A stretch of DNA of 64,000 nucleotides from Paracyclopina nana (Eukaryota > Arthropoda > Copepoda > Cyclopoida > Cyclopettidae), in contig JAGUCH010000005.1 of NCBI GenBank assembly GCA_019096065.1, positions 4,216,001 to 4,280,000 of the forward strand, given 5' to 3'. The translations under genes were made by a program, and so were the position numbers. Every line of letters begins with the position of its first letter. The first letter of the stretch is position 1. Below, piece by piece: positions 52,301-63,908 of the stretch. The notes beneath the pieces are model-generated. The model was not told where the DNA came from. It saw nothing but the letters and a program-made list of their open reading frames with translations, and did no database searches.

Positions 52301-54870
52301 TCTGTACTACTATAGTAATTTGTGAGCCTATTTCTGCTCAGAACTTCGGTCTTTCTTGTTGGAAGAAAGTTGACCAAAGCGGCCATTCTGTCTCCCATAT
52401 TTATTATAAAGCTGCGGAAAGCTCAAGCCGGTTTTTTTGTGCTCTAGGCCTTGGTGAACCTTATTACTGACGCTACTGCTGCTGCACTAGAAGCTCAAAG
52501 TAGCTTTTCCGTGATTTATGAACACGAGTCTGCCTCAAGTGATATCACCACATGTGCACATACTGATGCTCAGGATGGCTTCTACTAAGTTCAAAATAGA
52601 ATTGGGATGAGCATTTCTGAATGCTTGAAGCCAATAAAGCACAGCAGCTCTCACCTCTCGACGTCATTAAATGTAGGTTTTACAACCATTTATAACCCAA
52701 GTAATTTAGTAGCAGGTGTTTTCGACTCAATTTCCCAAAGTATGCAGACTCTTGGCAGTTAATTTTCTCCTCTTCTTGCTTATCTTTTAAAAAGGTCTGC
52801 GAAAATAAGAGCCATGTAGGGACTATTCATATTGAATAGCATGCCATTATCTTTAGCCGTTGTTGTTTCTCCGAGAATACAGATGGAAGGTACTTTTCGT
52901 AGGCTATTGCTGGCGACTGAGAATGATTGTACTATATAGCATAATTGCGTATTGCGTGGTGTTTTATGAATGGAAAAACGTTTATTCTCAGATCTCTATT
53001 TTCATAGATGATGAATCTGTGACTGCTTTCGTGCTGCATGCCATGATTATTGCAACATTGTATTTCTTATTTATTTTCAAGCCATGCCTTATTGTATTTG
53101 TATCTTTTTGTCGCACGGAAATTCTCTCTGCTGATTGGTGAAAGTAATTTAGATAATTGATAGGTGCGCGTCTTTGTGCACGTAAAATGTTTTTGCAAAA
53201 GTGAGACACACTCTCTATTGTAGCAAGAAAATTTTTGTTTTGACTCGGAAAGAATCTGCTAGAGGCAAGCAATATTCTCAGAGTAAAGGGAGTCTCAAAC
53301 GTGGTATAATGTCCCAAGAGAGTCTTCCGTGTGAAGTGAAAAGGCACCACGGTTTTCAGCTCGTTCACTTTGCCTTAATTTAATTACAATTTTTCATCGT
53401 TCGGGCTGCATAGTAAATATTTTGCTCCAAGGTGTGAGTGGCCCATTTCCATGAAGATTTTTCGTGGCAAGATACACAAATAGATGAATGGCACTTAGGT
53501 GAAAGCACTCTCAACTGGTTGGTGGTGAATGCCAGTAGTGTTTGCTTTAAAAGGAATAAAAGAAATTTCCTGCTCGCGCGCGACCTTCCTTCCACTCACT
53601 CCGAGTAAACTGTCATCTTGCATTTGTCCAACCTTTTTTCCGTCAGACTTTTTCCCCCGACCTTTTTCAGAGCATCCTGAGCGTCCTTGCCAAACAATAT
53701 GGGCTGGCCATTGGCACCAGAAAAGTAGATGCGACGGAGAAACTTTTGGGCATTCGGAAATTAGCCAATGATCATCCCACCATTATGCATGCAATTGTCA
53801 CAGCTTGATTGCAGTTCGTACATCTCGGTACGACCGCGTAGGTTGATTAAGACGTTGGCTTAGAAGAGAAAATTGTAAGCGGTAAGCGGCAAAGCTACTC
53901 TTAACCTGCATTTATAATTAGAACCTGAGCTGATTAGCATTTTCGATCAGTGTTCTAGTACCATAAATCAACTCTCCTTCTAGATCTCTAAAAAAAATTG
54001 ATATTACGAAAATCCCTTAATATAGGCTTTTTATCTTCTGTCTCTTTAATCGTGGCATGGTCATTCTTGATTCCTCTGCAGTTTCATCGCACACTTCTCA
54101 GTGAATAAAATTCGATAGTGACCCCATGGCTTGGACGCTAAGAAATCTCCAGCTGTAGCCGTAACAACTGTAACCATGCCACGATCAAAGACACAGAATA
54201 TATTAAGCCAGTGAAGATAGTATATGCGAAGCTTGATACATTATTACGTAGGAAAATCCATTCAGGCATTCGAATTAGCATTTTTATGAGTATGCACAGC
54301 TCAATTCAAAATGAGCTTCTATTTTTATGCGTTTTTTCACTCAGTGGAGCATGCGTGAAATTGAATCTGCCTTGTTGGCATTTCGCAGCCATCGTCAGTT
54401 GAGGGAGTTACAAAGAGAATCGAGGGATCCATTTTCTTGCAAATTGCACTTTTTCGTGAAATTGCTGGGCCATATACCAAAAACCTTCTAGCTGAATGAG
54501 GCAAATTTTGTCCAGCTCACAGGTCGTAACTCCTTTGAAAGCATCTGGACGGAATCGAGGCTTCACTCAGCATTCGCATGGACATTTGCAAACTCAGCAG
54601 CTGCATCAACTTTTTTATTATTTCCACATCTGTGTACTCACTGAGTCGAATAAAACTGGGGCGAACGTTAACATTTAAAGACCACCAGCAGCAAGCTTGC
54701 ATCCAAGAGTTGAATTAGTGGGTGGATTGAAAGAGAGGAAGACTTCCCTAAACGAAGAGAAAGAGAAAGCAATTTATGCCTGGCTTCTCACACACAAACT
54801 TTTCAATTTGAGCCATAAGCCGCTATTTTCTGCTATGCATGCAGTCAAAAAGGGAGGCCTTTTCCTTTAA
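46304..54870. other. Gene-poor stretch, no supported exon
   Basis: I searched the minus strand for the missing GluCl 5' exons and found no segment matching the expected KYDxRIRP region or a signal peptide in phase. A minus-strand ORF ending at a GTAAGT donor near 49650 and a GC-rich patch near 50310-50330 are the only hints of a promoter or leader exon. A short CT microsatellite lies near 51492. Confidence 0.4.
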
Positions 54871-55307
54871 TGCCCTGTTCATGTGTGCTGCTAACCTCTA
54901 AATGAATATGGCTTAGTCTTTCGCATGTTTTGCATAGTTACGCTATTTAAATAGCTCATAACATAAAACGTATTTAAATAGCAGCTATTTAAATACATCC
55001 AGAGGCTATTTAAATACATTTTATGCTATGAGCTATTTAAGTAGCGTGACTATGCAAAACTTGCGAAAGACTAAGCCTATGTTGATAGCGAGGCCTTGTT
55101 CAATTTGCCAAAAAACGGTGATTGCTCATTATCTTCTGTATCTTTAATCAAGGTAACGTTTCAGCTGTTACCTAGTCTTATTCAGTTAAGGATAAAATGT
55201 CAGAAAATTAGAAGCGATAGTTACTAGCACCATGCCACTTTCAAAGCTACATAAGATAACGAACCGAATTATTTACCTTATTACATTCTTCAAACATAAA
55301 CAGGGCA
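54871..55307. mobile_element. TIR element, TGCCCTGTTCAT family, with a nested MITE
   Basis: The left end TGCCCTGTTCATGT and right end ACATAAACAGGGCA are inverted with one mismatch and an offset. The flanks TAA and TGA resemble a 3-bp duplication. The palindromic MITE at 54910-55077 sits 39 bp inside the left end, so it inserted later. The same termini bound the element at 58227-60474. Confidence 0.6.
54910..55077. mobile_element. Palindromic MITE, 168 bp
   Basis: The left arm starts GGCTTAGTCTTTCGCA and the right arm ends TGCGAAAGACTAAGCC. The arms continue inward through TTTTGCATAGT and ACTATGCAAAA and several TATTTAAATA blocks. Flanked on both sides by TAT. Almost the same size as the 3399 element and shares its central TTAAATAGCAGCTA core, but the ends differ. 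Confidence 0.85.
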
Positions 55308-56599
55308 TGAATGCGTCACTACCGTCTCTTTCAAAAGTGCTAATATTATGAACCTAAAGCTTGATGGATCTCAAAGGCCCTGGTTGTTATAAATATTTAA
55401 AAGCAACTATGGAAGCTCAAGCTCTCTCTTGATTTTTGTACATGAAGGATAGACCGTTGAATTGTCATTAAAGACCTGAATACTTTTCCAGCGTAAATTA
55501 CTTGAAATATGGCTATTACAGGAAAACTTGTAAGTTAAGCTCTTGTACCTCATTCGTGTGAGTAAGCTAGCGTGAATGGACAAATTTGTTCTTGAGGTAG
55601 CGCAGTAAAAGATGCTTGACGAACTACAAAAAATGGACGTGCCCATGCGAATCACGTTTCTTGCCTACTGCAAAATCGCTTTCCTTTTTTTGCTCCTTTG
55701 GTATGTTGTTCTGTGTTTCCGTCATTTGCAGCAGTGGCACGCCAAGCTTGAGTATCTGCATTAGATACACATTTGTTAAATATTAGTACCGTGTTGTAAA
55801 GGTGGAGGCCAAATATTGTTAGGTTTTTTCACTTTTTTGTTCTTACGGCGGATGGGTTCATTTATGTGCATACATGCTATCTAGAAATCAGGCTTGACAA
55901 GGCTGACTATGCATACTTGTTGCCAAAATTACTGCGAGCTCCTCTCTCTGTAGAACTTCTGCTTTAAGTAAGCATTAAATGAGGCATACAGAAGAGTTTT
56001 GAGATTTTATCCTCGGGACTTTCTCTTCATAAATATACGAGCATTACTTTCTTTTATCCACTAGTGCCCTGCTCATTTACTGGATATCCCTCGTAACTCA
56101 AACAGTCTTAGGAAAAGTTGTCATTATCTTTCTACGATAGGAATGCTTTTGTAAGCCATTGTATGACCACCGATTCTTAGTGCAAGAATCGTATAAGCGA
56201 GTTAGATAAGTTAAGGGCTGGCTAGCTAGATCTAATTTATTTACTTACTATGCAATGAAGATTAGGGCTGAATTAGATAGCTAAGGATATACTGTAGCAG
56301 CTGTTAGTAAGGGTACAGGCCTCACTCGTTTTTTTCCATTTCATTAACAACTGGAGAGCAAATGCTTGATAGCGTATTATTATTTATATGATGGAAAGCA
56401 ATTTTCGCATGTATAATTCAGTTTACCAATTCGTCTCAGTTCATATAACTACACATACATAAAAGCTCTGAGGTTTTACTTTATGAAGTGACACACATTA
56501 TAAAGTATTTTATAAGGTGTGTTGCTCCACTGTTTGACCAGAGACCATGATATTGTCCAAGAAGTAAATCCCATAGCGGAAAAAAGGAGAAACCACAGA
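55308..56599. other. Intergenic, no supported gene
   Basis: AT-rich sequence with no ORF carrying a motif and no clear repeat ends. GCCCTGCTCATTTA near 56068 resembles the TGCCCTGTTCAT terminus and may be a remnant of that family. Confidence 0.4.
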
Positions 56600-56603
56600 A
56601 AAA

Positions 56604-56657
56604 GGATCGAACGCTGAACATCAAGATCAGGAGTCCGGCGCTCTACTGACTGAGCCA
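56604..56657 (-). repeat. tRNA-derived promoter, probable SINE head
   Basis: On the minus strand an A-box-like TGGCTCAGTCAGTAGAG (56657-56641) is followed by a tRNA-like anticodon arm with CTCCTGATC and a B-box-like GTTCGATCC (56612-56604). The flanks do not pair into a 7-bp acceptor stem, and a T-run follows the B-box directly, so this is not an intact tRNA gene. The spacing fits a tRNA-derived SINE or a tRNA pseudogene. Confidence 0.65.
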
Positions 56658-57365
56658 CCAATACAGCTAGGAAAATTGTTGTTAGAATTCCTTTTTATTC
56701 TTCTTCTAAGCTGAGCTAATCTTAGTAGAATAGTAGTCTCTATCAGAGATACCAGACAAAACTTGATCTAACACACCTTTTAGCTCAAAAAAGTGCCAAA
56801 TTCAATATGCACTTTTTTCAATTGATTGATTAATGCTTTCTGCTACTCTAGCACTACTGAGGGCCTCTCAACCCAAGCCCTCACAGTGATGGATCAGATA
56901 CTAAGTCAAGATTGCCTGGTCTGGTAACTTCATGAACATTCGAAAATTACTTAGGATCATATAAAATTGTATATGTATATGTAATCAAATTATAAACAGT
57001 CTTACAAAATATCTGAGCTCATTTTGCAAATTAAAAATCTCGTAGCATCACTTGGCTCTCGCAAGCTCGAGCCCGCAAAGTTGCCACTTGATTTTTACTT
57101 TACAAAATTTGCTCAGCTATTTTATTAGCTTGTTTTATAAATTGTTTACATATATAAATAGATATTATCCCGCCCATGTGCCAAGCTGCACTTTGGGAAG
57201 TTTTCAATGAAAATGTAAATAAATAAATAAAAATTAAGGATAGCGTGAAATTTCTCAAGCAATATATTGGTAGGTTGTATTACAATTTTTTGCTGCACCT
57301 CTCTGAAATAAACTACTACACTAGTAAAATGTGCAGTTTGTAAGCATCTATCAGCAGCTGGGTGC

Positions 57366-58026
57366 CAGTACTTCTACGGATCGTGCCTGGTACTACCAGA
57401 ACGTATCGTACATGGTACTTCAAAACGCAGCGTCCCAGGAACTACTGCCAAGGCTGACCGTACCTGGTTCTACTGGTAAAACGCACCGTTTCTGGAACTA
57501 CTACTAGAGCAAACAAAAGTGAATCTGTGACTCTGCCAAATCAGAGTCCAGTCTTGCTTGAACGTGGATAGCTAAGTCTTGCATTGTCAGCCAGGTCTTG
57601 CTTGGCCTGGCAAGTCGCGTTTGATAGGAGTTTTCTTCGTAACCCAAGCTAGGAAAGTACTATTTGTTTGCAAAATCTTGCTGAGCAAGAGTTGTTTGAA
57701 AATATTGCATGGCAAGTCTTCCTTTTTTAAGTCTTGCTTGGTTTGCCTAGCTTAATAAGATTTGATTGGCAAGTCTTGCTTGGCCACAGTCACCCAAGTG
57801 TAGTAGTGACAGCCAAGTCTAATATGGGATTCCAAAGATATTTTGCACATGAAAAAAATCTGAAATGTCAGTAGCACCAGGTAGGGGCGTTTTGCCAGTA
57901 GTATCACGTGCGATGCGTCTTGTAGAACCAAGTACGATCCGCCTTGACAGCAGTTCTAGGGACGATCAGTCGCAGTAGTTCCAAGTACGATGCGTTCTGA
58001 TAGTACCCGGTAAGGTTCCCCCAGTA
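57366..58026. mobile_element. Second fold-back element with repeat-built arms
   Basis: The left arm (57366-57510) and right arm (about 57868-58026) are inverted. Each is made of degenerate units of about 28 bases built around ACTACTGG, AAAACGCA and CGTACCTGG. The centre (about 57550-57790) holds several direct copies of AAGTCTTGCTTGGC. No transposase ORF. Confidence 0.7.
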
Positions 58027-59995
58027 GCAAGGAATTTTGGAGATACTTCTATTAAGCGGCTGGCTAGTTTTTTTTTAATTTTTTTAATTATGCATCCCTT
58101 GATCTGTTTCTGCTGTAGGAACAATAACTTTCAATAGAGATACTGCTCCTTTACTTTAAAATAGTTATTGATCGTGAGATTTGAAGAAAGATCTTGGCCC
58201 TTTTGACGGATGGTATGTAAGCTTTATGCCCTGTTCATCTACTCTATTTTTTCGTAACTTTCTTGTCCTACCTTACAAAAAAAGTTGGCGTAACTCCACG
58301 AATTTCTATTAGCTGTCGTAGCCCAACCAGAAATTCGGTTTCACAATATCTAATCAATTCAGTCACAAAATGCACTGTAGCTATGTTGAGTCGGTTTTGA
58401 AGAACACAAATCAGATACAAATTTGAAGAACTCAGCATGATTTTTGTATTCTACAAACTTGTAGGGCATTAGTTATAACTAATCATCTTCAAAATTGGGT
58501 AACTCAAAGTTGAATCCCATTCATGAATCTCAATTCTAATATAAATTTGTGATGTATAGACTTGTTACCAAATTAGGTTATAATAAACCTTCATCAAGAT
58601 TATATTCTACAAATTTATGCCTGGGTTGTTGGACTCATTTTTTTGCTGATTCTATTCCACAAACTTGTGGCTGATTTGAGAGATACAATACTTTCACAAC
58701 TATGTATGACATAAATTTGTGCTGCCATTAAAAAAACCATTTTTAGCTGCCAAACTTCCACAAAGTTGAAACTTGATTGTGTTCCTCAATTTGACTCGAA
58801 TTCATTTGCAAAAGAAGCAATGTTGATTATTTTCAAATAGAAGTTGAGTTCCACAAAATTTGCTATCTCATGGATTTCAGCCTCAAATTGTCCGATTTGA
58901 GTGTCTCTTAAGTAAGTCATAAAAGCCCTGCTCAACCTTTAGGAAAAATCAAAGAATAAAAATTCTAGCTTAGCAAATTATTAAGAGATGGCTCTGCTAT
59001 CAAAACTATTTTATTTAAAAGTAATTATACTTAAAACTTTGCTATGCATTGAGTGTGTCAAAAAAGTTGCTAATAGCTTTCAGTCCAAACCAAGTTAGTA
59101 TTGAGGTAAAAATAATTTTATTTTCAATATTATTATGGAAATATGAAATATTCAAAACAAATCAAGATGACAGTAAGTAAGAGAAGTTTATAGACTAAAA
59201 TATTATTTCTCACATAAGTCCCTCTTAAGAAGGACACTAGCACATCTTGTCTGATGTGAGAAAGACTTGCAAAGTCAGCCATCTATTGGCCAAAAGTCTA
59301 AATATATACGAATGATGCTCTCATTCCTAGCACCTTTTTCCTAATAGATATTGCCAAAATTGGGGGAAATTTAAGTCTTTAACGGAGCTTAGTTGAGAAC
59401 CTATTGTGACTCAATAGAAATAAGCAGCTGTTCCAAAAATTAAAATAACATGGAATTTGTTGACAAATTGAGGACATTGTATATCATATTTTATACCTAA
59501 AATGAAGATTATATGAAGTCTATTTTGAGCCAAATTTGTGAGGACAATTTAGTCTTACATTGAACTTGATTTGTGCCACTTTTGAAGCATCACCGCGTAG
59601 ACACGCGACTGTTAAGGTCGAGCTTGCTAAGCTGAGTTCCACAAGAATATGTGGTGCGTCACGGATTTCTGACACAAATCGGGAATATTGGGACACTTTT
59701 GAGTAACTCAAATTCACTCTTATTTAATCACAATTTTTTCGAAAATTTCTGGTTGGGAGCTTGTAAGAACTAGTGTTATTTTAGCGATCCCTCTAGGATT
59801 GACTAAACTAATGCAACTTTGCAAAGAAATCACTGAAATGATAGACCTGGTAGAATGTTTTAGTCAGCCCTAGCAGGCCGGCTTTACTTGCAGCAAGCCT
59901 CATCCTTACGTTAGGACACACTAAACCAAAGGAAGGTTGGAAGTTTGCCCTTCAACAAAGGCAAATCCAAATTGATTTAGTCAACCCTAGCCATT

Positions 59996-60149
59996 AGCCC
60001 GGTTCCAACACGGGATATCAGCATAGTGCAGTACGGTAAACCAGTTAAGTCAGGTCGAGCTGAGCGCACGAGCTAGCTGTGACCTGACTATGCTAGAAAG
60101 TCAAGTTACGTCTCTTGACTATGCTGATATCCCGTGTTGAAACCGGGCT
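59996..60149. mobile_element. MITE, AGCCCGGTTCCAACA family, copy B
   Basis: It starts AGCCCGGTTCCAACACGGGA and ends TCCCGTGTTGAAACCGGGCT. The arms are the most symmetric of the family (GATATCAGCATAGT mirrored by ACTATGCTGATATC). Confidence 0.8.
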
Positions 60150-60162
60150 ATAATGTGCTTAA

Positions 60163-60316
60163 AGCCCGGTTCCAACACGGGATATCAGCATAGTATAGTA
60201 CGGTAAACCAGTTAAGTCAGGTTGAGCTGAGCGCGCGAGCTAGCTGTGACCTGACAGTGCTAAAAAGTCAAGTTACGTCTCCTGACTTTGCTGATTTTCC
60301 TTGTTGGAACCGGGCT
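60163..60316. mobile_element. MITE, AGCCCGGTTCCAACA family, copy C
   Basis: It begins 14 bases after copy B ends, in the same orientation, and ends TTGTTGGAACCGGGCT. TAA flanks both sides, a clean 3-bp target duplication. Confidence 0.8.
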
Positions 60317-60557
60317 TAACTTGACCAACGCGCTTGCCCAATTCGTACGCTAACGACTGATCTTACACTCACAGCGGCTCACTTAAGACAATTTTTGTCG
60401 CTATAGAATAACGAAAAATTTTCGTAAGACTGCTAAAGTTAAGACTGAATTTGTCGTTGTAGATGAACAGGGCATTAGTGCCCTTCTTCACTTTTTCCCA
60501 AAAGCTACTCGTAGCCCGGTTCCAACAATGAAAATGTGTACACCTTACTTAAATACC

Positions 60558-60943
60558 GTCTGACCGTTCAAAATTGGACGGTGCGGGAATCAAAAGTTTG
60601 TGTTATGAATTCATGAATTTTGTGGCTTAATGGGTATTGTTGGAAAGCTTGATGCTTTAGACATCTTTTTTGTTTTCTGACAAAATGAAAAATATTATAG
60701 TGAATTCCCCGTGACATCAAAAAATAAATGTCTCACCAGGTTTTTCGTTACTATTTTCTGGAATACCTTGGGAAAATTGAATTTTCCCGTTTTTTTCCTC
60801 CTTAAATTGATTTTTTCTACTTTTACAAAAAAGATAGAAAAAGGCTCAATCTTTCCAACGCTATCATTTAAAAGTCCTGTATTTCTTGAATATGTGACAA
60901 AAAAGTTAAGATTCCGGTACCATCCAATTTTGAACGGTCAGAC
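60558..60943. mobile_element. TIR element nested in copy D
   Basis: Ends GTCTGACCGTTCAAAATTGG and CCAATTTTGAACGGTCAGAC are perfect 20-base inverted repeats; similarity continues inward with a few mismatches to GGAATC and GATTCC. No obvious target duplication. Confidence 0.7.
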
Positions 60944-60999
60944 TGTATGGTCCGTACTAGCTCGCGCGCTCTGCTTCACCGTACTATACTGGTTAATTG

Positions 61000-61314
61000 T
61001 AAAGAGACTGTAATGAAAGAGGCGCTAACGCTAGCATGCGTCTGCTCGTGGGGCAAATTCAAGCGCCTGCCTGAGTGACCGGCTGCTAGCTTCCAGTTGG
61101 GCTGATTTGGCAAGTATCGCTACTTGACCGGAGCGCGTTAAAGTGACGAATGTTTCGAAAACCTCAGATTGATTTCGATAAAAAGCCAAAATGAAGCCTC
61201 TTTACGTAAAGCCAAACGAGTAACTAGTGTGAGGTTCCCCCATGCTTAATATGATCGGGCATGCTAATTACGTCATCATTTGACGTTAGCGCCTCTTTTA
61301 TTACAGTCTCTTTA
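61000..61314. mobile_element. hAT-like MITE nested in copy D, 8-bp target duplication
   Basis: Ends TAAAGAGACTGTAATGAAAG and CTTTTATTACAGTCTCTTTA belong to 31-base inverted repeats with one mismatch. GTTAATTG occurs immediately on both sides (60992-60999 and 61315-61322). An 8-bp target duplication is characteristic of hAT transposons. The 315-bp element has no transposase. Confidence 0.85.
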
Positions 61315-61561
61315 GTTAATTGTACTTATACTATACTTATTTTGTTGTTGGAACCGGGCTTGTATGATTGAGAAAAAGCCAATACGGAGGAGAGGCTAAT
61401 GCATCGGAAAAGTGAACCGTCTTATACTTCATACTTCAGCGTATACTACTGGCCGAGGAGAAATTACTAAAACTCAAGCATTTGGTCAAACAGCATAACA
61501 CAAGCTTGTTCCCATAAACCTCAGCAAGCTAGGCAGGGGGTAAGCAAAGCAAGGCACTTAG

Positions 61562-62440
61562 GAAGCTCATAACTCAGAATCCGATTGAGCACAAACCAGC
61601 TCAAACTTTTTGATTTTCAAAATTCCAATGCCAAAAGCTTAGAGATGATGAGGAGAGCTCAAATATACCAGAACGCATAATCAAATCCATCAAATCCAAT
61701 GGTAAGTGACTTAAATATTAACTTAAGCATTGAAATTGGTGCTTTATAAAGAGTTCGGACCCAAACCTGCTCAAAGCAGCCCAAACTTGCATGTTATGTG
61801 CTTTACATACTACAGAACATAATGACTATGCATTTGACAATATTTCTATTAATGAATGATATTTAAAACATAAAAACTTAAAAAGCACAAACCAGCCCAA
61901 GCCTTTAGATTTTCAAAATTCCAATGCCAAAAGCTCCCATATGATGAAGAGCAATCAAATTAAAAGCACCATTTCAATGTTTATGTTAATATTTAAGTTA
62001 CTTTCCATTGGATTTGATGGCTGAAAATTTCAATTTGAGCTCTCCCTGTCATATGGGAGCTTTTGGAACTGGAATTTTGAAAATCAAAAAGTTTGTGCTG
62101 GTTTGTGCTCAATCAGCTTCTGAGTTATGAGCTTCCTTGAGTTAATACTTAAGTTACTTACCATTGGATTTGATGGATGAAAGTTTCAATTTCATCTCTC
62201 CTCATCATATGGGAGCTTTTGGCATTGGAATTTTGAAAATCTAAAGTTTTGCACTAGTTTGTGCTGTCAGACTATTATAAAGTATTCTTTTATTAATTTA
62301 AGTTGATATTTAAGGTACTTCCCATTAGATTTGATGGGGAAAAATACATATTTGAGCTCTTCTGATCATAGGGGAGCTTTCTACATTGAAATTTTTAAGA
62401 TTAAAAAGTTTGTGCTTGTTTGTGCTAGTTTGTGCTTGTT
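61562..62440. repeat. Five-copy direct/inverted repeat block
   Basis: A unit of about 165 bases containing CAAACTTTTTGATTTTCAAA, CCAATGCCAAAAGCT and CATCAAATCCAATGG occurs at 61562-61740 (+), 61881-61960 (+, partial), 61971-62136 (-), 62138-62270 (-) and 62297-62440 (-, more diverged). Copies one and three form a long inverted repeat able to fold into a hairpin. No coding potential. Confidence 0.7.
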
Positions 62441-63583
62441 TGGGGTTTTTATACAGTCCCCTAAAAAAGAGCTTGAAATAGATGTAAAAACTAAAATTTG
62501 GTCGGAGAGTATAAACTTACTGGCTATTGTGTCTTACTTTATTGGGGTATCAATTGGTTTTCGACTTACAGTTGCCTGGGAGAAGCAATATGCCCTGATT
62601 TGCCCCTTGTGTTAGAGCTTAGAGTATGATAATGATTCTTTCCTTTTCACATAGCAGGAGAAGCTGCTTCTCAGTCGGCATTTTTGAATCGTTCTTTTCC
62701 TGTTGGTAGCTCATCAGTCAAAACAAATGGATGACTGCAGTTATTATAATCTTCGGTGCTAAGGCTTCCTCATAAAGCTTCCGTTTTGCATTTTCCTGGT
62801 ATGATGCCCGAAGAAAAATTGCTCTGTTTTTCTTCAAAGCTGGAGGAAAAGTGTGACGTCAGTTTGTAATTAATTATTTAGGGAATTATCTGGGTGCCAC
62901 TCGAGCGGAACTGTAAAAACGCTGCCATGTTTATTTAATGGATCCTTTTCCACCTACGCCAATTTGGGAGACAACAGAAGGTAAACCAATAAAGGCTTAC
63001 TTAGCTAAGCCCATTTTGATGAGGTGCGAACGTGCGCTCTCTGAGCTCTGTGCTGAATCGACATTTTTCTTGACACATTTTTTGCGTGGTACCAGTGGAA
63101 TTTGGCTCAAGAACGAGGCTAAGAGCCACTTCCAATCAGCTCGATGATGATGGGCGGCTTCCGTCACTTCGCAATGATCGTGGATGATGCAAAAGGCAGG
63201 AAGAAATCGAAATCAATGCACCATGGTTGTATAGTAAAGGGTGCATAGAAGAAAGCAGCTTCTTTGTCCCTTGTGGAGAGAGGGAGAGGCTTTGATAATG
63301 CATTTGGACTCAATTCGTTTGACCAAACTTGGCTCAGGTTTTTGTGCATGGAGGAAACTGGCCAGTTAATCTATTGACGAAGTTCGGTGCATTGAGAAAT
63401 TGGCCTGACATTTTATGTGCCAATATATATAGCACAAATGAGAAAGGATCTTTGCTGTTTGTACGCGTGCAAATCATCGTTTAGTGCTTTGTTCAGCTCA
63501 CAACTGACAAGTTGAGCAGACAATTCACTTAGCAGCAGCAACTTGGCAAGCCGATCATTATACTAAATCTAAAGCTCGATAAA
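62441..63583. other. Intergenic, no supported gene
   Basis: Short ORFs only. The 3' end of this stretch is probably the promoter side of the (+) gene starting at the window edge. Confidence 0.4.
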
Positions 63584-63796
63584 ATGGGATGCGGCAGTTC
63601 TGCCAGCATAATAGGACTAGTAGTACATGTGTTGGCAGGTATATTGCTGCAGCCGGCAAAGTTCCTGCTGCTCGAGTCCCACGCGCACGCAGCGTTTCAA
63701 GTGATGATAAAGCCAGGTAGATTTGAGTCACCTCAGCTGCTGCACTGTAGAAGCCTCTTGAGGTCGACGACTCAATCCTGTTGCCCTGCAGATTGA
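63584..63796 (+). CDS. Small ORF with a second MGC-type acylation start
   Basis: The ATG at 63584 opens a 70-codon ORF beginning MGCGSSASIIGLVVHVLAG, which also fits an N-myristoylation/palmitoylation signal. It lies 325 bases upstream of the MGCVYS start on the same strand. It may be a chance ORF, a small lipidated protein, or an alternative first exon (a GTAGTA donor occurs early in it). No homology was recognised. Confidence 0.25.
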   Translation: MGCGSSASIIGLVVHVLAGILLQPAKFLLLESHAHAAFQVMIKPGRFESPQLLHCRSLLRSTTQSCCPAD

Positions 63797-63908
63797 TAAG
63801 TGCTTGGAGAAACAGAGGCCATCATGCTCGTGACGTGTGCTATTGCTGCTGCTACTGCTGCAGCTCAGGAAGAATGACTTGCCATAGGAGGACTGCATAA
63901 TAAGTGCC

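Larger units (their letters stand above)
58227..60474. mobile_element. 2.2-kb TIR element, TGCCCTGTTCAT family
   Basis: The ends TGCCCTGTTCATCTAC and GTAGATGAACAGGGCA are perfect 16-base inverted repeats flanked by TTA on both sides (58224-58226 and 60475-60477), a PIF/Harbinger-like target duplication. The interior has no open transposase. MITE copies B and C are nested near its right end. Non-autonomous status is inferred from the lack of coding sequence. Confidence 0.6.
60513..61360. mobile_element. MITE copy D, enlarged by two nested insertions
   Basis: Family ends AGCCCGGTTCCAACA and TGTTGGAACCGGGCT bound 848 bp. The interior contains the reverse-oriented family core (AGCTCGCGCGCTC, ACCGTACTATAC) interrupted by two other inverted-repeat elements at 60558-60943 and 61000-61314. 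The 100-codon hydrophobic ORF here is not considered real. Confidence 0.75.

Noticed and set aside
56604-56657. Functional tRNA gene
   Set aside because: The acceptor stem does not pair and the sequence after the B-box is a T-run without a stem partner.
60711-61013. 100-codon hydrophobic ORF
   Set aside because: It spans the border between two nested transposons, so it cannot be an ancestral gene.
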